From the NCBI GenBank assembly GCA_041493035.1, contig JBGPYB010000001.1:39435-103434 (forward strand): 64,000 bases of DNA, in the 5' to 3' direction. The notes under the pieces are model-generated. The model did no database searches and was not told where the DNA came from. It was given only the letters and a program-made list of their open reading frames with translations. Every line of letters begins with the position of its first letter. Within the stretch, counting starts at the first letter, position 1. This DNA is from JBGPYB01 sp041493035 (lineage in GTDB: Bacteria > Acidobacteriota > Vicinamibacteria > Fen-336). Both the position numbers and the translations under genes were made by a program. Below, piece by piece: positions 36,140-47,163 of the stretch.

Positions 36140-37368
36140 CAGGAGAGCTTCAGCGCGACCACGGGATCGAGAAGCGAGGCCTTGCGCGCGGGGAAATATC
36201 CCGCGACGAGGCCAACGATGCCCAGGAGGAGCGTGGTCGTGACAATGGTCACCGGCGATGCCTCCGGCGTCCCCACGTACTCGTCGAGAGAGGCAGGGAA
36301 GACGGCCATGACGCCGAGGGTGATGAGAAAGCCGAGGGCACCGCCCACCGCCGTGAGGGTGAGCGTTTCGACCAGGAACTGCGTCTGGATGAACCGCGGC
36401 TTGGCGCCGACGGCGAGCTTGACGCCTATCTCCCGGGTCCGCTCCTCCACGACGACGTACATGATGTTCGACACGCCGATTCCGCCGACGAGGAGCGTGA
36501 AGGATCCGATGATGGCGAGGAAGGCGCGGAAGACGCCGAAGAAGACCTTGAAGAACTTCTCCTGCTCGGTCGTGTCCCACATCCCGATGGCTTCCTTGTC
36601 CTTGGGGTCGAACCGATGTTTTCTCCCGAGGACCTCGTACACGCGCCGAATCACTTCGGGAACCAAGGGCGCCTCCCGCGCCTGGAAGATGAGGTCGCTC
36701 ACGTAGCGCTCGCTGTAGAGCCCCTTGTAGGTCGTGTCGGGGATGAAGGCCTTGTCCTGGTCACGGCCGCTGTAGCTCGAGTCCTGCGCCTTCTTCTCCA
36801 TGACCCCGATGACCAGGAACGGAACGCTGTCGATCATCACCGTCTTCCCCACGGCGTCCTGCTCGCCGAAGAGGTCCGCCTTCAGCTTGTCGCCCAGGAA
36901 GACGACGCGCCTTCGCCGGTTGACATCCAGGTCGTTGACGTAGCGCCCTCCCGCGGCCGGGATGATGTTGCGCATCGCCGCGAAGATCGGACTGTTGGCG
37001 GAGATCTGGGGCGAGATCCGGACGCGCTCCCTCCGGAAGGCGTTCTTCTCCTTCTCGTACTCCGCCGAGAACGTGGCCTCGGGGATCTCCCGGCGCAGGA
37101 GCTCCACGTCCTCCTCCGTCAGGCGGATCCGGCGGCCCTTGCCGAGGCCCTCGTAGGGGAGCGATGTCCGCGAGGGCCATGCGATCACGATGTTCTCGCC
37201 GAGCCCCCGCTGGTTCTTGACGATCCGCTTCTGGAGCGCCTCGCCGAAGGAAACGAGGAGCGAGACCGACACCGTTCCCCACGTGATCCCGAGGAGGGTC
37301 AGCAGCGTCCGGAGGCGCTGGTGGCGGACGTCCTGGAGGATCTGGCGGAGGAACGAGAGGTAGGTCAC
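36139..37368 (-). CDS. MacB/FtsX-type ABC permease, first copy
   Basis: 409 residues with the same arrangement as its neighbour: TM1 RTLLTLLGITWGTVSVSLLVS, periplasmic core, three FtsX helices (IIGSFTLLVGGIGVSNIMYV, EIGVKLAVGAKPRFIQ, ending GYFPARKASLLDPVVALKLS). GTG start 37368. Located between the adaptor gene and the second permease. The two copies differ clearly along their cores, suggesting asymmetric roles. Confidence 0.92.
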   Translation of the reverse strand: MTYLSFLRQILQDVRHQRLRTLLTLLGITWGTVSVSLLVSFGEALQKRIVKNQRGLGENIVIAWPSRTSLPYEGLGKGRRIRLTEEDVELLRREIPEATFSAEYEKEKNAFRRERVRISPQISANSPIFAAMRNIIPAAGGRYVNDLDVNRRRRVVFLGDKLKADLFGEQDAVGKTVMIDSVPFLVIGVMEKKAQDSSYSGRDQDKAFIPDTTYKGLYSERYVSDLIFQAREAPLVPEVIRRVYEVLGRKHRFDPKDKEAIGMWDTTEQEKFFKVFFGVFRAFLAIIGSFTLLVGGIGVSNIMYVVVEERTREIGVKLAVGAKPRFIQTQFLVETLTLTAVGGALGFLITLGVMAVFPASLDEYVGTPEASPVTIVTTTLLLGIVGLVAGYFPARKASLLDPVVALKLS

Positions 37369-37385
37369 GAGTGGCCTCTCGGGCG

Positions 37386-38477
37386 CTACTCGATCTTCTT
37401 GGGAGGCCGCTCGACCACGGACTCCTTCTCCTTGAGCCCGTCGGTCACCTCGACGTTGATGCCGTCGGAGAGCCCGACCTTGATCTCGCGCTTGGTGGGC
37501 TCCGCGTCGCCGACACCCGGGATCTCCACCGTGGACTTGCCGCTGGCGAACGTCACCAGCCGCTCCGGCACCAGGAGGACGTTGTCCTTCTCCCGCACCA
37601 CGACGTCGGCGTTGGCGGAGTAGCCCGCCCGGAGGACGACCCCGGGGGACGGCAGCAGCGTGATCTCGACGTCGAAGAGGGTGGCTCCTTCGGCAGTCTT
37701 CGATTTCGGGGAGATCTTGTAGACCTTGCCGTCCACCTTCGCATCGGGGAGCGCTCCGACCTTGATCCGCGCCGGCATCCCCTCCTTCAGTTTGCCCACG
37801 TCGATCTCGTCGACGGTTCCCTTGAAGAGCAGCGTCGACATGTCGGCGAGGCTCGTGAGAGCCGTGCCGGCTTGATAGGAGGTGAGCGGAACGACAGGGT
37901 CCCCCTCGTGGACGAGCAACTCCAGGACGGTTCCCGTGATGGGCGCCCGGATGATCGACTCCACGTTCATGTGCTCGCTCCGCACGTGCCCCTTCTCGAC
38001 CAGCGCGAGGCGCTCCGTGGCCAGGGTCAGGCGGATCTTGGCGTCCTGGATTTCCTTGTCGGCGACCTCCCACTCCTGGTTGGCGAGAATCCCCTGGTCC
38101 TTCAGGGCCTGGGAGCGGTCGGACTTCCTCTTCGCCTGCTCGAAGATGTTTTGCGCGATCTCGACCTCGCGCCGGGCCTCGGTCAGCTCCAGAGGTGTCG
38201 GGTCGGGAAGAATCTCGAAGAGGGGATCGCCGGCTTGCACCCGGTCGCCCACCTCGCGATACGACCTCTTCACGATCCCTGAGATCTTGCTCTTCACCGC
38301 GATCTCGCGATCGGGGCGGATCGAGCCAACGGCGAGAGCTTTCTCCACGACGATGCCGCGGACGATGTCCACGGTCTTGAACGCCTTGTCCTTCTTCGAG
38401 AGGTTGTGGCTGTAGAGAGCCGCCGACAGCCCCGCGGCGATCACGACCACGGCGACGCCGACGATGCCCTTGCGCAT
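37386..38477 (-). CDS. periplasmic adaptor (MacA/HlyD-like) of the ABC exporter
   Basis: 363 residues: N-terminal membrane anchor (IVGVAVVVIAAGLSAALYSH), a biotinyl-lipoyl hairpin split by a coiled coil (about 95-165; KSKISGIVKRSYREVGDRV, then RAPITGTVLELLVHEGDPV), a beta-barrel domain and a membrane-proximal domain. An ideal Shine-Dalgarno (AGAGGAGGCGGG) leads the ATG. First gene of the four-gene operon. No outer-membrane TolC-like gene is adjacent. Confidence 0.93.
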   Translation of the reverse strand: MRKGIVGVAVVVIAAGLSAALYSHNLSKKDKAFKTVDIVRGIVVEKALAVGSIRPDREIAVKSKISGIVKRSYREVGDRVQAGDPLFEILPDPTPLELTEARREVEIAQNIFEQAKRKSDRSQALKDQGILANQEWEVADKEIQDAKIRLTLATERLALVEKGHVRSEHMNVESIIRAPITGTVLELLVHEGDPVVPLTSYQAGTALTSLADMSTLLFKGTVDEIDVGKLKEGMPARIKVGALPDAKVDGKVYKISPKSKTAEGATLFDVEITLLPSPGVVLRAGYSANADVVVREKDNVLLVPERLVTFASGKSTVEIPGVGDAEPTKREIKVGLSDGINVEVTDGLKEKESVVERPPKKIE

Positions 38478-38542
38478 CCCGCCTCCTCTGGCCCGCTACA
38501 CCATGAGACGCACGCCGGGGAGCCAGGGTTCAAAAAAAGCGG

Positions 38543-39577
38543 TTACTTCCAGGCCACCTGATTCTTATAGACGTCTCCTCGATCCGAAGTGATGGTCACG
38601 TCCATGGCCCACACACCGACGGTTTCCTTCCAGGTATTGGAGAAGACGCCGATGACCTCCCGCTGGCGCGGGGCCACCTCACGCAACCGGGGGGCCACGG
38701 GCCCGGCCGAAAGCGCGCCGTTCGAAGTAGTGGCCACGAACATCTCTTTGATTCGGATGGGCTTGGAGCCGTCGTTGATGAGGAAGGCCTTGACGGCATA
38801 GCGGTCCCCCGTCTTGACGTGAGCAGGAGCGACCTCGAAGTCGATGCGCCCCACCACGTCCGGGGCGCGCTTCAGGTCCACGGTCGACGTGTCGAAGCCG
38901 GCCAAGCCGCCGGCGGCGCGCTTGTTGCTTTCGGCCGCCGTTCGATCGAAGACGAACTCCCGGCGTGTGGCCGGCACCGACTCGGTCGCCGGCGCTGGCT
39001 TGGGAGCCTCGGCTTGCGGCCGGGGCTCTGACAGGGACTGTGGCTCCGCGGCCCGCGCCGAGGCCGTGGTCATCCCCGGGAGTGGGCGGGGAGGTGGGGG
39101 AGCGGCGCCGCGCGTTGTCGGCGCCAACGGCGGTGGCGCCACCGGGATCGTTGCATCTGGCGCCGCGGCACCCCTCGAAATCGCCGCAGGCTCGCTCGTG
39201 GCCGTCTGCCGGTCGCGGTACACGGTGACGTCGAGTGGCGCCGAGGCTCGGTCTCCGGCCAGGACGCGAACTGCGAGCCGCGACTCCCCACCCTCGGCGA
39301 TGGCGAGTTGGGGGACCTCGACGCGCACCTCGTCGGCCTTGGCGCTCACGACCCGCCCCGTCTGGTCTCCGAAAAGCACGATGTTCGCCTGGGGCGTCGC
39401 CTCGAACAAAGAGCCTGTGAGGACGATGGTGTCGCCCGGATGGGCGCGCGCTGGCGTGACCGCTGTGACCACCGGCCCGCGTGTCCGAGTCAGCACGATC
39501 GTGGCGGGCACCGCGATCAGCACCCCCGCCAGAAGGGCGAGGACGACGGCACCGACACTGGATCGCGGCTCCGGCAT
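38543..39577 (-). CDS. membrane-anchored TIG/IPT-domain protein with Pro-rich linker
   Basis: 344 residues. TM anchor SSVGAVVLALLAGVLIAVPATIVL (residues 6-29, in two blocks), then an IPT/TIG Ig-like domain (about 35-118: VTAVTPARAHPGDTIVLTGS). A long Pro/Ala-rich linker (about 130-205) leads to a C-terminal beta domain (about 240-344) of unknown type. Minus-strand neighbour upstream of the exporter operon (65-base gap), so it may be transcribed with it. No function can be assigned. Confidence 0.75.
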   Translation of the reverse strand: MPEPRSSVGAVVLALLAGVLIAVPATIVLTRTRGPVVTAVTPARAHPGDTIVLTGSLFEATPQANIVLFGDQTGRVVSAKADEVRVEVPQLAIAEGGESRLAVRVLAGDRASAPLDVTVYRDRQTATSEPAAISRGAAAPDATIPVAPPPLAPTTRGAAPPPPRPLPGMTTASARAAEPQSLSEPRPQAEAPKPAPATESVPATRREFVFDRTAAESNKRAAGGLAGFDTSTVDLKRAPDVVGRIDFEVAPAHVKTGDRYAVKAFLINDGSKPIRIKEMFVATTSNGALSAGPVAPRLREVAPRQREVIGVFSNTWKETVGVWAMDVTITSDRGDVYKNQVAWK

Positions 39578-39743
39578 GGGTCAGCGTGACACGAGGAGCG
39601 TCGCGACGAGTCCGATTCGTCGCCTCAGCGTCCGCGAAGGTGTGGCATGACTCCCTGGAGCGGGGGTGTTCATGAGATCTACAAGTCTACTCCTCTTGAC
39701 GTGGCGCCGCGCGCAGACTTGGTGGCCGACGCCCTGACGCGCA

Positions 39744-41393
<1,650 letters not shown>

Positions 41394-41451
41394 CAGCAGG
41401 TTTCCATGCCGCGCATCCTAGCGGCGCCCTCCAGCGGCGGCAACCAGGGGA

Positions 41452-42591
41452 TCACCTCGGCTGGCGAAAGGCGCCGATGAGGCGCGCCACGGCCTCGGCC
41501 GCCCGGCACAGGTTGTCGTCAGCCGCCGACAACGCCTCGCCGAGGGATGCCGGTCCCGGCACGAGCGTCTGTACGGCCACCAGACCTCGCGCGTAGAGCG
41601 ACTCGTAACCGGAAGAGACGCTTCCCGCAAAGGCGACGACGGGAACCCGCTGCCGGCCGGCTCTCTCGACAACCCCCGCGATCACCTTGCCGGAGGGCGT
41701 CTGAGCGTCGATGCGGCCTTCCCCCGTGAAGACGGCGGTGGCGCCCTGGATCGCCTGATCGAAGTTCAGGGCGTCCAGGACCAGGCCGATTCCGGGGACG
41801 AGCGTTGCGCCGCAGGCCGCGAGGCCGGCGCCCAGCCCGCCGGCCGCCCCCCCGCCGACGAGCGTCCCCACTTCGATCCCCGTGTCACGTCGGAGAACGC
41901 GAGCGAAATGCCGCAGGTTCTCGTCGAGACGCAAGACGATCTCAGGCGTCGCCCCCTTCTGCGGGCCGAACACGAAGCTCGCTCCCTGAGCGCCGTGGAG
42001 CAGGGTCGTGACGTCGCAGGCCACGCGCATCTCCACCGTGGCGAGGCGCGCATCGAGAGTACGGAGATCGATGCGTGAGAGGCTAGCCAGCGCTCCTCCC
42101 CCTCGGCCGATCGGGCGGCCGCTCTCATCCTGAAGCTGGGCTCCGAGAGCCTGGAGAGCACCCGCGCCCGCGTCGTTCGTGGCGCTCCCTCCGATCCCGA
42201 CGATGAGGCGTGCCGCCCCGCGGTCGAGTGCCGCTCGGATCAGCTCTCCGGTCCCGTGGGTCGTCGTGAGCAGGGGGTCACGGCTCTCCGGCGCCACCAG
42301 GTGCAGGCCGCTCGCCTCCGCCATTTCCACCACCGCCGTGACGCCATCGCCGAGAACGCCGTATCGGGCCACGACGGGTTTGCCGAGCGGCCCCGTGACC
42401 GTGACTTCGTGAAGCGTCCCGCCGGAGGCCCAGACCAGCGTCTCGGTCGTCCCCTCGCCGCCGTCCGCGACTGGAAGGAGGACGATCTCGGCCTCCGGAA
42501 GAGCCAAGCGAATCCCGCGTTCCATTGCCTCCGCCGCGCGCCGAGCCGTCAGGCTCTCCTTGAAGGAATCGGGAGCGAGAACGAATTTCAT
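41452..42591 (-). CDS. glycerate kinase (GarK/GlxK family)
   Basis: 379 residues. N-terminal APDSFKESLTARRAAEAM, VADGGEGTTETLV, IGIGGSATNDAGAGALQALG in two blocks and VFTGEGRIDAQTPSGKV identify the class II-type glycerate kinase. Phosphorylates D-glycerate to 2- or 3-phosphoglycerate. Its ATG lies within a CATG shared with an ATG on the other strand, but the divergent DUF4442 gene more likely starts 77 bases further on. Confidence 0.95.
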   Translation of the reverse strand: MKFVLAPDSFKESLTARRAAEAMERGIRLALPEAEIVLLPVADGGEGTTETLVWASGGTLHEVTVTGPLGKPVVARYGVLGDGVTAVVEMAEASGLHLVAPESRDPLLTTTHGTGELIRAALDRGAARLIVGIGGSATNDAGAGALQALGAQLQDESGRPIGRGGGALASLSRIDLRTLDARLATVEMRVACDVTTLLHGAQGASFVFGPQKGATPEIVLRLDENLRHFARVLRRDTGIEVGTLVGGGAAGGLGAGLAACGATLVPGIGLVLDALNFDQAIQGATAVFTGEGRIDAQTPSGKVIAGVVERAGRQRVPVVAFAGSVSSGYESLYARGLVAVQTLVPGPASLGEALSAADDNLCRAAEAVARLIGAFRQPR

Positions 42592-42667
42592 GAGCGGACC
42601 GAGGATACCTGTCTCCGCGTCGCGCGTGAAGCGTGCAAACCGGGTCGCCTCTCGCGTAGATTGGTGC

Positions 42668-43147
42668 GTGGACTCCGACCGGCTGAGACGGCTGATCCTG
42701 AGCCCGGTCGGGTTCTGGCTCTGGCGCTGGCGCAACCTGCCCCTCGCCGCCTTCGCCGGTCTTCGGGTCGAAAGCATCGACGATACGTCCGCCGTCGTGC
42801 GCCTTCCCGGCGGATGGCGCTCCCGGAATCCCTTCCGCTCGACCTACTTCGCCGCCCAGGCCATGGCGGCCGAGATGTCCACTGGCGCCCCGCTCCTTGT
42901 CCTGGCGGCGGCGTCCGGCGCCTCCATCGCCACCCTCATCACGGGGATCGAGGGGGTCTTCGTCAAGAAGCTCGTCGGTCCTGGGCGCTTCACGTTCGAC
43001 GATGTGGCGGGGATGCGCGCGGCGGTCTCGCGGGCCGCCGAGACCGGCAACCCCGAGGCGTTCAAGGCGCGCTCGGTGGCGCGCGACGCCGCGGGGGACG
43101 TCGTCTCGGAATGGACCCTGGCCTGGTCCCTGAAGCGCCGAGGCTGA
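42668..43147 (+). CDS. DUF4442 hotdog-fold thioesterase-like protein
   Basis: 159 residues. The core VESIDDTSAVVRLPGGWRSR, NPFRSTYFAAQAMAAEM and a C-terminal strand EWTLAWSLKRR match the DUF4442 (PaaI-related) hotdog family. Members are presumed acyl-CoA thioesterases; substrate unknown. Start at GTG 42668 gives the usual family length; an in-frame ATG at 42590 would add about 26 unsupported residues. Confidence 0.8.
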   Translation: MDSDRLRRLILSPVGFWLWRWRNLPLAAFAGLRVESIDDTSAVVRLPGGWRSRNPFRSTYFAAQAMAAEMSTGAPLLVLAAASGASIATLITGIEGVFVKKLVGPGRFTFDDVAGMRAAVSRAAETGNPEAFKARSVARDAAGDVVSEWTLAWSLKRRG

Positions 43148-43229
43148 TCAGCAGGTGTGCTTGATGAGAAGGATGTGGTCCACGGCCGAGGTGTATGATA
43201 CGCCCGGCGTGAGGACCGCAACTGAGGCT

Positions 43230-43853
43230 ATGAGATCGCGCGTCCGTTACCTCGCCCCCCTGGTCGGCGCCGCTCTCCTGGCGAGCGCCCATTCTCGAGC
43301 GGACGACTTCACCGAGCCCAAGAGCGGCGTCGCGTTTCCCCTGAAGCGCGACGGCGCCTCGCTCCTCGGGGCGGGCCTTCGGGTCAAGAAGATCGCCTTC
43401 GTCAAGGTCAAGGTCTACGCGGCGGCGCTCTACGTGGCCGACGACGCCCTCGCCGGACCACTCGCCGTACACAAGGGCAAGACCACCGAGGCGGCCTTCT
43501 TCAAGGACCTGGTCTGGGGGGACTTCCCGAAGGAAGTCGTCCTCCACTTCACCCGCGACCTGGGGCAGGGGCGGATTCAAGAAGCGATGCGCGAGGCGCT
43601 CTCGGGAGCGGAAAAGGAGCCCCTCGACACGTTCATCGGCTACTTCCCTCAGGTCCGGACGGGAGACGAGTGCGTCCTCCGCTGGGGATCCGGCGGCGTT
43701 CTCGAAGCGGTGATGGCGGGAAACCCAAGACCACCCATCGCCGACAAGACTTTCGCCGCTGCGGTCTTCGCTCTCTACGTGGGCGAGGCGCCGTTGCAGG
43801 AAGACCTGAAGGCCGACCTCGTCTCGCGCGCCGCTGCCCTGCTCAAGCCGTAG
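43230..43853 (+). CDS. exported chalcone-isomerase-like protein
   Basis: 207 residues: signal peptide (RYLAPLVGAALLASAHSRA), then the chalcone_3/chalcone isomerase-like fold (VAFPLKRDGASLLGAGLRVKKIAFVKVKVYAAALYV in two blocks; VLHFTRDLGQGRIQEAMREAL; ALYVGEAPLQEDLKADLVS). The bacterial family is usually non-enzymatic or lipid-binding. GAGG stands close to the ATG. Followed by a dispersed repeat and then the convergent glycosidase gene. Confidence 0.85.
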   Translation: MRSRVRYLAPLVGAALLASAHSRADDFTEPKSGVAFPLKRDGASLLGAGLRVKKIAFVKVKVYAAALYVADDALAGPLAVHKGKTTEAAFFKDLVWGDFPKEVVLHFTRDLGQGRIQEAMREALSGAEKEPLDTFIGYFPQVRTGDECVLRWGSGGVLEAVMAGNPRPPIADKTFAAAVFALYVGEAPLQEDLKADLVSRAAALLKP

Positions 43854-43861
43854 TCGCAACG

Positions 43862-43930
43862 AACCACAGAGACGCAGAGAAGGAAAACGGAAGGGACAAC
43901 CACGGAGACACGGAGATCACGGAGAAAAGG
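43862..43930 (+). repeat. dispersed CACAGAGAC-type repeat, two tandem copies
   Basis: AACCACAGAGACGCAGAGAAGG (43862-43883, 22 bases; quoted here as AACCACAGAGAC then GCAGAGAAGG) is followed at 43898 by a second copy with CACGGAGACACGGAG. The 127-base gap between the convergent chalcone-isomerase-like and glycosidase genes consists mainly of this repeat. A related, larger inverted version lies at 59674-59783. Confidence 0.75.
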
Positions 43931-43980
43931 GCGCGGACGAAGAGGCAAGTCAGACACTCGGGTCGCGCCCCGAGCGTCCG

Positions 43981-46900
43981 TCACCGAGCGGGCGTGACCT
44001 TGTCTCCAGGGGTCGCCGCCAGCACCCGGCCCGTCCCCTTCTCGAAGAGCACCAGCCGCGCACGCCCCGCGCCCACTGGAACGTCGAACGCGCGGCCGTC
44101 GACGGTCATGCGGCGCACGCCTGCGCCCGCCGTTTCGTTGGCGCAGACCGCGAGCGTGGCCCGGGGCGCCTTCAGCAGCCGGGCGACGATCCGCGTCTCC
44201 GAGGGCTGCGTCTCGACGCCGGCCGCCTGGAGCGCCGCGCCCAGAAGGGTCACCAGCGGCTCCGTCTCCCGGGCGAATTCGAGAGGGAGGGGCTCGTGCC
44301 AGACGGCGCCCTCGAGCTTCGTCGGCTCGGGGTTCGAGCTCCGGCGCATCTTCTCCGACAGCAGGCCTTCGAACGTCGCCCAGCGCCCGCCCCACGTCGT
44401 CGGCTCGTGGAGAGCGAGGGGGCGACCCGCGTCGAGGATGCCGAGGGCACGGAGGGACTCCGTAGACCGTCCGTAGGGATCTCCCTCGATCGCGCCCGTG
44501 ACCAGGACCCGTGTCCCGGCCTTCGAGGCCTCGAGAAGTGCCTTGGCGGCCCCTTCTTCGAGCACCTCGGGAGAGGGGACCACGATGAGACGCGCCCCTC
44601 GTAGGCGGTCGGCCGTCAAACGCAGTTCCGACAGCGCCGTCGGGACTACACCGTAGCGCTCGGCCAGAACCCGGACGACTCGCTTCGTGGCGTCCACGCC
44701 CCCCGGGCGTCCGGTGAAGAGGCGCGAGTGAGGGATCACGAGGACGACGGGGTCGACCTCGAAGTCGTCGAGGAAGGGGGCCGCGCCCTGGAAGAACGCC
44801 GCGAACTCCGACAGCACCTCCAGCTCGGGTTTCGCGGTGCCATCAACGCGGAAGATGCCGATCACCGCCTCGTTGTCGATCGGCTGGTAGGGGTTGATGT
44901 TCCAGGCCCACTGGACGGCCCCGGCTCCGCGGGATGCGAAGGCGTAGGCGAACTTGCGCTCCAGGAGGTTGGCTGCGACTGCTGGCGTTCGCCAGTGGTT
45001 CCCGTCCAGATCCTCGAGGCGCATCAGGCCCGTCTCCTGATGCAGGCTCGCCTTTTCGGGCACCTTCGCCATGACACCGTCCCAGAGGAGATCGTCGTTG
45101 TTCCACCACGTGTGGACCGCCGTGTAGTCGAGGGCGTCGTAGTAGAGTTGTTGCGCCGGACGCGTCCCCGTTCCCCCTTCGTCCTGCCCGAGCGTGACGA
45201 GCACGTCTCCACCCGCTGCCCTCAAGGTATCGCGAAGCGTTCGCGCCCAACCCGCCACGACCCACTGCGAGAACTCGGCGAAGTCGCGGGCCTTCCGGGG
45301 CCGGCGGTTTTCTCGGATGAAGTTCTGGCCGATCTCGTCCCCCTTTGGCATCGCCAGCAGGTCCCCCGACGCTTCACGCCAGAGATCACGGATCGCCCCT
45401 TCGTCGTCGCCGTGCTTGTTGCGCAGCCACTCGGCCCAGGCCCCGCGCTCGTTGTCGTCCCGGATCGGGAGGTTGTGCCAGACCCCTTCCGGTGGAGCGT
45501 ATGACGGCTCGTTGATCAAGTCCCAATGGATCCACGGCACGCCACGGTAGCGGCTGGCCAGGAGCGTCAGAAGCGCCTTCTGCCCTTCGAGCGCCCGCGG
45601 GTCCAGATAGGGATGGGTGCCGCCGTAGCTCGGAGGTATGAACGCGAAAAGGTTGAAGCAGACGGGAATGCCGTGCTTCGCCGCCGAGAGAACGTAGGCG
45701 TCGAGCGCCGAGAGGACGCCCTCGTCCAGCGCCCCCGGGTCGAGCATCGCCCGGACCCAACCGGTCCAGAGCCCGGTGCGGACGAAGTTCACGCCGCGCC
45801 GCGCCATCTCGGCGAAGTCCCGATCCCAGGCGTGGGGGTTCGGCTCGAAGAGGAACTTGCGATGCACGTCGGAAGCCATGTACGTCGTGCCGATGATCGG
45901 CGTCACGTGTCCGTCACGCCGGATCCAGTCGCGGGACGCGGAGAGCCGTGGGCCACTCGCCAGAAGCGCCGCGTCCTTCACCCAGAACCCGGTCGTCACG
46001 GTTCCCGGACGGAGGGCCCCGTCAGGAAGCCGCACCTCCGCGTGGTAGAGCCCAGCCGCCAGGGGAGCCGCGGTCGTCACGCGGACGGTGCCGGTCCGGA
46101 ACTCCGCCGGTCCCTCGAGGAGCGCGTCTCCCTCGAAGACGACGCGCCCGTCGTCCCCTCGCACCGCGACCGCGGCGCGCCTCGTCAGCGCCTCGCCCGC
46201 TCGAAGCCACGGACGTGACACGACAACTCGTATCGAGGTGGATTCCCCGGGCTCGACGCTGGCCCGCACGGGGCGCGCCTCCACCTGGCTCGGGCCTTCG
46301 AGGGCCCGCTCCACGGCCTCCCGGATTGCAGCAACAGGAAGTGTCGCGTCGGAGGGAGCCAGGATCCAACGCCCTCCGGCTCCGTCCCCGCGGAGCCGAT
46401 CGACCTCGAGGAGCGGGCAGGCCCGCGGCACGCCCGCGGCGTCGACGACGTGGACGAGGGGACGCACGACCGCATCCCGAGGGCCCGCCGTGCCTTGCTC
46501 CTCGGGAAGCTCAGGCCGCGTCGCCAGTCGGAACGTCAGCGCCCAAGCCCGCTTCGGCGCGGGGATCGTCGTCGTCCATCCCGAGCCCTCGACGGGGCCG
46601 CTGCGCAGCGTGGCTCGAAGATCTTCTCTGCGGATCTCGTCGGCGGCGCCGATGAGCAATTCATGGGCGAACGTCGGCTGGCGCGTGGCCGCCACGAAAC
46701 GGGTCGTGCCGGTCGTCTCGCGGATCGGTTGTTGAAACGGGGCGCCCCCCAGGACCACGAGTCCTCCACCTCCGCGGACGAAAGCCCTAATGGCCGGCCA
46801 GGCGTCTACCGGAAAAGCGCTGCCGTACGGAAGGATCAGGAGGTCGACGCGGTCGAGGCGCAGGCCTTCGGCGAGCGCCGCCGAGGACGCGAGAGTTTCC

Positions 46901-47130
46901 ACGGGCAGGCCGGAGAGAGCCGCGTCGAGTGCGGTGGCGTCGATGGCGGGAGCATCCACGGTGGGAAAACCTTCCGCCCGGAAGAGGACCGCCTTCTGCG
47001 GTCGGGCCGGGTCACGCCGGCCGGGAGCCTCTCCTTGCGCGGCCAGGAGCTTCGTCGGCCCGAGGGAAAGGAGGCCCGCACTGAAGACGAGGGCGGTCAG
47101 ACGGATCCGGCAGTGGCGGAGAGGAAGCAT
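43981..47130 (-). CDS. large secreted glycoside hydrolase (clan A TIM barrel, GH5/GH42-like)
   Basis: 1049 residues with signal peptide (LTALVFSAGLLSLGPTKLLA). Residues about 45-230 are an N-terminal amidotransferase-like/beta domain and 260-400 a beta-sandwich. A TIM barrel (about 410-780) carries WIHWDLINEPS with the acid/base Glu near 540 and HQETGLMRLED with the nucleophile Glu near 698. A beta-galactosidase-trimerisation-like domain (about 800-930) and a terminal beta domain follow. Substrate is unknown; beta-mannan or beta-galactosides are possible. On the same strand as lactate dehydrogenase, 33 bases downstream of it. Confidence 0.8.
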   Translation of the reverse strand: MLPLRHCRIRLTALVFSAGLLSLGPTKLLAAQGEAPGRRDPARPQKAVLFRAEGFPTVDAPAIDATALDAALSGLPVETLASSAALAEGLRLDRVDLLILPYGSAFPVDAWPAIRAFVRGGGGLVVLGGAPFQQPIRETTGTTRFVAATRQPTFAHELLIGAADEIRREDLRATLRSGPVEGSGWTTTIPAPKRAWALTFRLATRPELPEEQGTAGPRDAVVRPLVHVVDAAGVPRACPLLEVDRLRGDGAGGRWILAPSDATLPVAAIREAVERALEGPSQVEARPVRASVEPGESTSIRVVVSRPWLRAGEALTRRAAVAVRGDDGRVVFEGDALLEGPAEFRTGTVRVTTAAPLAAGLYHAEVRLPDGALRPGTVTTGFWVKDAALLASGPRLSASRDWIRRDGHVTPIIGTTYMASDVHRKFLFEPNPHAWDRDFAEMARRGVNFVRTGLWTGWVRAMLDPGALDEGVLSALDAYVLSAAKHGIPVCFNLFAFIPPSYGGTHPYLDPRALEGQKALLTLLASRYRGVPWIHWDLINEPSYAPPEGVWHNLPIRDDNERGAWAEWLRNKHGDDEGAIRDLWREASGDLLAMPKGDEIGQNFIRENRRPRKARDFAEFSQWVVAGWARTLRDTLRAAGGDVLVTLGQDEGGTGTRPAQQLYYDALDYTAVHTWWNNDDLLWDGVMAKVPEKASLHQETGLMRLEDLDGNHWRTPAVAANLLERKFAYAFASRGAGAVQWAWNINPYQPIDNEAVIGIFRVDGTAKPELEVLSEFAAFFQGAAPFLDDFEVDPVVLVIPHSRLFTGRPGGVDATKRVVRVLAERYGVVPTALSELRLTADRLRGARLIVVPSPEVLEEGAAKALLEASKAGTRVLVTGAIEGDPYGRSTESLRALGILDAGRPLALHEPTTWGGRWATFEGLLSEKMRRSSNPEPTKLEGAVWHEPLPLEFARETEPLVTLLGAALQAAGVETQPSETRIVARLLKAPRATLAVCANETAGAGVRRMTVDGRAFDVPVGAGRARLVLFEKGTGRVLAATPGDKVTPAR

Positions 47131-47163
47131 GGGGCGCAGGGTACGGGGAATCGCCCCGACCGG

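Noticed and set aside
42590..42667. ATG start of the DUF4442 gene overlapping the glycerate kinase start
   Set aside because: It would add about 26 residues with no family similarity and no Shine-Dalgarno; GTG 42668 fits family length.
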